A DNA stretch of 64,000 bases from Phyllostachys edulis. Its lineage: Eukaryota > Streptophyta > Magnoliopsida > Poales > Poaceae. Location: the NCBI GenBank assembly GCA_036346405.1, contig CM070561.1, positions 8,664,441 to 8,728,440 of the forward strand, in the 5' to 3' direction. The notes under the pieces are model-generated. The model saw nothing but the letters and a program-made list of their open reading frames with translations, was not told where the DNA came from and did not search any database. A program made the translations under genes and the position numbers. Positions 58,655 to 64,000 of this stretch are shown one piece after another (position 1 is the stretch's first letter; each line of letters starts with the position of its first letter).

Positions 58655-60682
58655 TGTGGATGTCATGGAGATATGCCTGAGATCTTATGATGATGATACA
58701 ATTGGCAATGTCGTTTACGGTTTGTCGAATCACGTGTTTTCGGCAAAGCTCTAGGTCTGTCAGGCCTCTGGCGGTCTGACCGGCCATGGTGGCGGTCAGA
58801 CCGGCCATGCCTTATTTTTCTGGAGTGGTGGCTAGCGGTCAGACCAGCCAGTGGAGCGGTCTGACCGGCTTTGCCTGAACGGTCAGACCGGCCATTGTAA
58901 TGTCTTTGGATTTTGGAGCTGGGCCAAAAATAGAGGGTATAAGCAAGTGAAAGGGTTCTTCTACACTTGGTCTCATAATTTTTGGAGCTTCCAGGAAAAA
59001 GTTCTATTGGTTTAAAAATTCCAGTAGGTTTCGGATTTCCAAGAAGAAAATTTCGCTAAGTCTCTGGCGGTCGACCGCCAACAAGTGGCGGTCGATCGTT
59101 AGGGGTCGACCGCCAAAGTGGCGGTCTGACCGGTTTTGGTCTGTTCATCGGCCAATCGGTGGCGATGATCGTTGGGTTAGGTCAAGTTCATGGGTTTCAT
59201 GGCATATGTGTTGTATGATGCATGTTTTGACTAACGTGGGTCAAGTTGCAAAGAACTTGTTCCCGAAAACGATTTCTTGGTCTATGTTTGTGCAGGTTGC
59301 TTGGAGGTCAACAACGGTCAACGGCGAGGATGATCGGGACTAGGCTTGGAGAGCTGAGGTCCAGAACGATCGGGGATGCCGGGTGAGATCAATGGGTTCA
59401 AGCATGACGCAGAATGGACAAGAATGACCGAATAGGCAGTTCGGTGCGACGGGTTGGATCAAGCGGCGCGGGGGTTGGTGCAAGTGCCATGGTGGTTTCG
59501 GTGGGAGCCGGATGGGAGAGACTTGCCGACATGGAGAGAGCCGCAGGATCAACCTACACATGGTGAAGCATGGATGTGTTTCATGCAATTGGGACTCAGT
59601 CTTTGCAAAAAGATTGAGGAGGGGTATTTTAGTAATTTTACCAAATACCGCCTTGGTGACCTTTTGCCAAATCACGGCGCAAGATGGCGCAAGGTGAAGT
59701 GGATTAGGTCAAGAGATGAAGACGGTGCTTTAAAACGCGTGCGTATGTGACCCGTTTGTGTGTAGGCTTTAACGGGGGCCTATTAGGTTTCAATCTTCTA
59801 GAAGGTCTAAGCCTCCACTATAAATAGAGGAGGGAGGTGGCTGCACCCCCTTCAACCCTTTTCATTGTGTTTGAAACCCTTGTTTGCTTAGGGAGAGGAT
59901 TAGTGGAGGTTAGGGTTCTAGAGAGTTGGATTGGATTTCGTGCTCATGTATTGAGTCTTTGTCCTCCATTGTTGGAGTGGCTGTAAACCTTTTCCCAATC
60001 AAATCAATCCAAAGAGAATTCTCTCAAGATGAATATTCTCTCTTTTTCTCTCTATTTGGTGATTTGGTGCCTTTCTTTGATCCACGAGTTTTTTCTTGGT
60101 TTCTTAGCTTGATCTAACTTGCTGTGACTTGTGGGAACCTATCTTGGATCATCTCGATCATCAATTACCCACGAGCAAATCTCTAGATCATATTTCGATT
60201 CTTACTCGGTTTTTGACCATACTTTGCTCAAACTGCAAAAGATTGGAACCTTGGCTTGGATTTCTGCGATCCTTGATTGGAATAGGTTCCCAATATCTTT
60301 GAGAAGGTGTGTGTCAAGTTTCGTGGAGTTTGGCCACATAGATCAAAAGTTAGATCGATTTGAGTTTCGGTTTTAGGGCTGTTCATACTGTTCTGTACAA
60401 CATCAGTCAGACCGATTTTAGAACGCCGGTCAAACTGCTCGAAGAACCGGTCAGACCGCCGTATAAAAATCGGTCTGACCGCTCAGCCTCTGGTTTTAGA
60501 TTCTTTTGATCTATTGCTTTTGGGTTCTTAGTTTGGATTCAATACAAGTCTTCCGCTGTACTTGTAGATTGATCTTCATAGCTTTCATAGCTACTGGAGT
60601 AAAATTGGTGTTGAATCCATCCTTTGTGAAAAAGTGAGCATGCTCCTATTCACCCCCCTCTAGTCGCCTTTTCGGTCCAACA
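58655..60682 (+). mobile_element. 3' LTR of the Sirevirus-type element, uninterrupted
   Basis: It starts TGTGGATGTCATGGAG and ends GGTCCAACA. It aligns throughout with the 5' LTR, with roughly 6-7 percent differences in a 200-bp stretch compared by eye. TATA box TATAAATAG at 59819-59827. GGTCAGACCGG-type motifs at 58770-58895, 59085-59130 and 60410-60485. It holds the empty site for CACTA element 2. Confidence 0.95.
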
Positions 60683-61170
60683 AGATGCAACAGATCATCG
60701 TTCATCTCTTCAAATGTCTCAGCGGTATCTGGAGATGGAGTAGGAGCCAAAACAATGTCAGCATTTTTAGTTACCTTAGGTTGCACTTCGCTTGTGACTG
60801 TGGGTGGTGGAGGTACAAAACAATGTTGCAATTTCTTCTTCATCTGCTCCCATGTGTACATGAAGTGGTACTCCAGATTCGACCACCAATGTTAAACATC
60901 ACCAATCAGTGTCGTCCTTGCCATGCTCATCTTCTCATAAGGATCAAGGTCCTGTCTTTCAAAGTAGCTATCCAACATATTAACCCATATAAAGTAGTCC
61001 AACGACGTACTCTCAGCGGTGAGTGGTAATATATATGCAGGTAGTTGTTTCCCTTTGAGTTCAAATCTGCCCGCGATGACATCGTAATCTACCAACTTCA
61101 ACCAACCTGTCATTATTAGTAGAAAACAAGGAAACAAATCACAAGTATATGTTCCTATCAACTACTAGGA
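60683..61170 (-). pseudogene. Gypsy-type gag remnant of the non-autonomous element
   Basis: The minus strand shows a retrotransposon gag (Retrotrans_gag type) core: DYFIWVNMLDSYFERQDLDP, EKMSMARTTLIGD, then after a one-base frame change near 60893 the block YTWEQMKKKLQHCFVPP. The frame runs to the Sirevirus insertion at 60682 and, across the 5-bp duplication, stays open when continued at 45669 for at least 40 codons. Upstream of 61161 the leader is non-coding. Confidence 0.75.
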
Positions 61171-61871
61171 TCTGGAGGCTCAAGACAAGTCACTCACACT
61201 CAAGCTTATACCCAGTTCTTACCAATGCAGCAAGGAAGTGGTACAATCGGTGGCTGGTTCGTGATACTCTCACTTGCGATTAGCCCAACGATTGTGAGGA
61301 ACGATACTTGCTGAGTTAGTAGGAAGTGGAGCTCGGAAGGCTTCAATATGGTAGCAAGGATCAGCAATAAACAAATCAGTTAATGCAAGTTGAAAGATTG
61401 TTCAAAGTACTCGTCAAAGTTGCTGATCCTAGCCTAATCAAAGCCCTATGCAGAGAAATGTATGCACGCACACGCAATGATAAATGTGACTTGATGTAAG
61501 CAATGGAAAACCTCACAACAAGTGCTAGGAGAGACGCTAGCCTCCTACTCAAACTTCTGTGAAGGGCACAAGATCGTTCGCACGACGTAGAGCACAAAAG
61601 ATAGCAATATCGGTGCAGTGCAAACAGCCCTCTAGATTGAGCAGAAACAATAGCTAGTCTCAAACGATGAAAAAGCAAAGTTCCTCAAATTTTTGATCCC
61701 GTTGGCCAAACTTCCTCAAATTTTTTTGTGGAGGCTTGTGGATGTATCAAAGATGGCTCCAATAATTTTTACTATTTCTGGCGAAGGTTTGATGTGCTTT
61801 CTATTTTTTTCGGTAGGAAAGACTCTCCTTTTCTTTTTTTTTCTCTCTGTTATTTTTTTCTCAACCGAAAT

Positions 61872-61906
<35 letters not shown>

Positions 61907-62388
61907 CTCTGCCCACAACCGAAATCAATTAGGGCTTGTCCCTTTCTTGCACATGGAAACAAACCGTTCGGCCAAACCGAATTGGTTGGAGATTGAAACC
62001 GAACTGGAAACCAATCGGCTTTTTTTTTATTATTATTATTCTTTTTGCCTTCGTTTTTCTTCTCTGGAACCACAAACTCTAGGGCTCCTCCCCAAAACAA
62101 GAAGTGGCAGAAGTTCAACACAATGATAAAGCTACGCAAAGGAACACGATGATCAAGATGAAAACTAGACAATGACAAACTAGACTCTAACTAAACTAGA
62201 AATCAGCAACTAGACACGATGATGCAATCAAAAATTCAACAAGCAAAACTGAAAAGAAAAATTGCAAAGACTCAGATTGGTTCAGTATGGATGGTAGATG
62301 TGATTTTTTTTTGGGACAATTTTCTGGACTCTAGGTATAAAAAGCAAAACTACTACTAATTGTATTGGTTTCTCAACAAAGAACTATA
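61171..62388 (-). other. Leader of the non-autonomous element
   Basis: Non-coding sequence between the PBS and gag, with a (CT)n run at about 61878-61904 and a T-rich/purine-rich composition bias on alternate strands. ORFs here (61693-62178) owe their length to simple sequence. Confidence 0.55.
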
Positions 62389-62400
62389 GCTCTCATACCA
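62389..62400 (-). promoter_or_regulatory. Primer-binding site of the non-autonomous element
   Basis: The minus strand reads TGGTATGAGAGC, one base different from the usual initiator-Met-tRNA PBS, two bases after the LTR end CATCA. Confidence 0.85.
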
Positions 62401-62402
62401 CT

Positions 62403-63133
62403 TGATGAACCTAAAGGTCCTTGTTTTGGCCCGATTTTTCGATGAGACGATAAGTTTGGTAGTCATCGCTCAACTCCCACGATCCTGGCAACGAACTCGC
62501 AAGGCTCGAAACCACGCAATCGCTAAACTAATTAACAAGTTGTTATCAACCGTACACGAATACCCGGATGACCAGACCACGAAGGTCGATTCCTGCATAC
62601 ACCGAAGAAGCACGCAAGAACAAGATAAAGCAATCTGAAATTGCAAATAGGATTGAAATATTTGATTGAAATTGGGATTCCGAATAAGGATCTTGACTGA
62701 ATGATTTAGTCGACACACGCAGAAGATACAAGTTGCAAACGAAGGCAAACTAACATAAATGAAATCCGAGAAAAACTAGAGGGGTGCGGCCTCCTTAAAT
62801 AGGAAAGGGGAAGCCACACATAACTAAGAGAGAAGGGTGTGTGACTATTCATGGTACTATTCACATAAACAGTACCTGTGAATAGTACGGCCACAAAGGG
62901 GGTCGGGCCAAGGAGGTGGCTGGCCCAAACAAACTAAAGTGGTAACTGTCCTTTGGGCGCACTAATTGATACAAGGCCCTCGGCCCAAAGTGAGGTGGCG
63001 CAGCACCCTATTTAAATGAAGTAAATTCGTCGGTCCGTCGAAGTAGAGTTTGACGCCGCCGAATTGATGGACATAGAGTAACCCGGTTGGAGGTAGAGTA
63101 GTGGTCGTATCCGGCAGGTTGATGTCCTCATCA
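62403..63133 (-). mobile_element. 5' LTR of the non-autonomous element
   Basis: Collinear with 43259-43975. The plus-strand left end is TGATGAACCTAAAGGTCC and the right end is GATGTCCTCATCA. It is slightly longer than its partner because of a small insertion near 62870 (extra GAATAGTACC-type copy). Confidence 0.9.
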
Positions 63134-63461
63134 GTGCGGGCTGGCGAGGAGAGTAGGCCATGGGTGGAGGTGAAGGTGGAAAGGGAGTTGGGCTGGCTAG
63201 GTTTCGGCCTGAAGGAGAGGAGAGAGGAAGGATTGATTTTCGGGCTGGGTTTTGGATTTTTCCGAATTGAATTTCAAATTCAGATGAGTTTTTTATTCCA
63301 ATTGACTACTAGAATTATGTGGAATTAATTTAAACCAAGGATTTTGATTTAAGTTTTTGAAATGAAACCAAGATTTTAGAAATTCACCAAACGCTACAAA
63401 AGTATTTGAAAACACATAAAATTCAAGAAAATTTCAAGAAACTCAAATTTGGCCTGTTACA

Positions 63462-63931
63462 ACCTTAGATCAGTGTGGTCGAAGACATAGACCAGTGTGG
63501 TCAAAACTAAGTGGTCGAAACTCAGCAATCGAAACTGAGTAGTTGAAATTCAATGGTCAAAACAGTGGTCAAAACTGAGTGGTCGAAACTCAGTGGTCGA
63601 AGCCATAGACCAGTGTGGTCAAAGGCCTAGAATAGTATGGTCGAAGTAATTTGGTCGAAGCCATAGACCAGGTCGAAGGCCCAGACCAGTATGGTCGAAG
63701 TAATCTAGTCGAGGCCATAGTCCATTGTGGTCGAAGGCATAGACCAGTATGGTCGAAATCATCTGGTCGGATCCTTAGACCAGTGTGGTCGTAATACACA
63801 GGTCGAAGCTGTAGACCAGATGTCGAAGCTTTAGTCTAGGGTATAATCAGGATCAATAAACACTTCTTAATGACCAGTAATAGCTTTGAATTAGCAGTTA
63901 CTAGTGGTTTATTATGACAGTTACTAGAGAG
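63462..63931. mobile_element. Internal sequence after LTR-like unit B, shortened
   Basis: It repeats the TGGTCGAAG / ATAGACCAGTGTGG array of 29711-31680 without the solo LTR, then AATCAGGATCA...GAGTAATTGTC as at 31685-31795. At 63931 it fuses to LTR sequence, losing about 0.8 kb relative to the first copy. Confidence 0.7.
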
Positions 63932-64000
63932 TAATTGTCACAACTGGAAACTGAAATGTTTCACAAGAAATGGTATTTGTGTCTTTTACTGCTTACATCA
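63932..64000 (-). mobile_element. LTR-like unit C, partial, runs off the window
   Basis: AACTGGAAACTGAAATGTTTC onward matches 28796 and 32817, that is, about 184 bases inside units A and B. Its start is missing. Confidence 0.7.

Larger units (their letters stand above)
45675..60682 (+). mobile_element. Sirevirus-type Ty1/copia retrotransposon, decayed
   Basis: Perfect TSD AGATG at 45670-45674 and 60683-60687. LTRs: 45675-51329 (2033 bp after removing CACTA element 2) and 58655-60682 (2028 bp). The order PBS, gag, protease, integrase, reverse transcriptase, RNase H, long 3' UTR with several polypurine tracts is copia. Long LTRs, a Cys-rich extended gag and multiple PPTs fit the Sirevirus lineage of plants. 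It carries nine premature stops and at least two frameshifts. Original length is about 11.4 kb. Confidence 0.95.
43259..63133 (-). mobile_element. Non-autonomous LTR retrotransposon, gag only, minus strand
   Basis: LTRs at 62403-63133 (5', 731 bp) and 43259-43975 (3', 717 bp) start TGATGA and end TTCATCA on the minus strand. A PBS (62389-62400) and a PPT (43976-43988) are both in place. Without the nested copia element it is about 4.86 kb. A gag-like region and two further frames (44800-45210, 43795-44625) are seen but no protease, reverse transcriptase or integrase. Flanks ATGTG (left) and GTGCG (right) are not a clean TSD. Confidence 0.8.
32632..63461 (-). mobile_element. LTR-like unit B, split by two nested insertions
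   Basis: Three pieces (32632-33101, 42940-43258, 63134-63461) add up to about 1117 bp and are collinear with unit A. The first gap holds a copia solo LTR (33102-42934) with TSD GTTAG. The second holds the non-autonomous LTR element 43259-63133. Ends match unit A (TGTCAGATATTATG at 32632; GGCCTGTTACA ending at 63461). This unit is the oldest layer of the nest. Confidence 0.75.

Noticed and set aside
61693..62178. Frames of 105 and 132 residues near the (CT)n run
   Set aside because: Length comes from simple sequence in a retrotransposon leader.
43254..63138. TSD for the non-autonomous element
   Set aside because: Flanking pentamers ATGTG and GTGCG differ at two of five bases. The LTR ends, PBS and PPT carry the call instead.

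Overview
This window is plant nuclear DNA from a grass (Poaceae), from a gene-poor, transposon-dense region. The evidence is nested LTR retrotransposons of grass type (Ty3/gypsy LTRs starting TGTAACA, a Sirevirus-type copia element with a PBS to initiator Met-tRNA), two CACTA transposons, an L1-type LINE remnant, and a plant-only C2H2 zinc finger (QALGGH) gene with an EAR motif. The genus cannot be fixed from sequence alone. No rRNA, tRNA, CRISPR or bacterial-type operon was seen.

Layout. 1-8631: stacked LTRs (truncated Sirevirus LTR, gypsy LTR, copia LTR fragment, second gypsy LTR with a 60-bp minisatellite). 8632-10745: two LINE remnants meeting tail to tail. 10746-14964: the only island with little recognisable transposon sequence, holding the single convincing host gene, a one-finger C2H2 repressor-type protein on the minus strand (14052-14630). 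14965-25981: more gypsy-type LTRs in both orientations. 25982-28480: remnants of a gypsy element with a decayed protease. 28612-64000: a deeply nested block.

The nested block can be dated relatively from target-site duplications (TSDs). The oldest layer is a series of about 1.1-kb LTR-like units (28612-29710; 32632-63461 interrupted; 63932-end). A copia solo LTR sits after the first unit (29860-31511). The second unit was hit twice. First hit: a copia solo LTR (33102-42934, TSD GTTAG), entered by a gypsy solo LTR (33597-41854, TSD CCGTT), itself entered by CACTA element 1 (37375-41055, TSD AGG). Second hit: a non-autonomous LTR element on the minus strand (43259-63133), whose gag frame was broken by a Sirevirus-type copia element (45675-60682, TSD AGATG), whose 5' LTR was then entered by CACTA element 2 (47633-51251, TSD TGG).

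CACTA element 2 carries an intron-containing fragment of a mitochondrial phosphate carrier gene (49480-50232), bracketed by a perfect 31-bp direct repeat, so it looks like a gene-capturing (Pack-CACTA type) element. CACTA element 1 has palindromic subterminal repeats and a long imperfect hairpin (40192-40661). The Sirevirus gag-pol is dead: it carries nine in-frame stops, most readable as C-to-T or G-to-A changes, plus frameshifts. Apart from the zinc finger gene, no intact protein-coding gene is supported.
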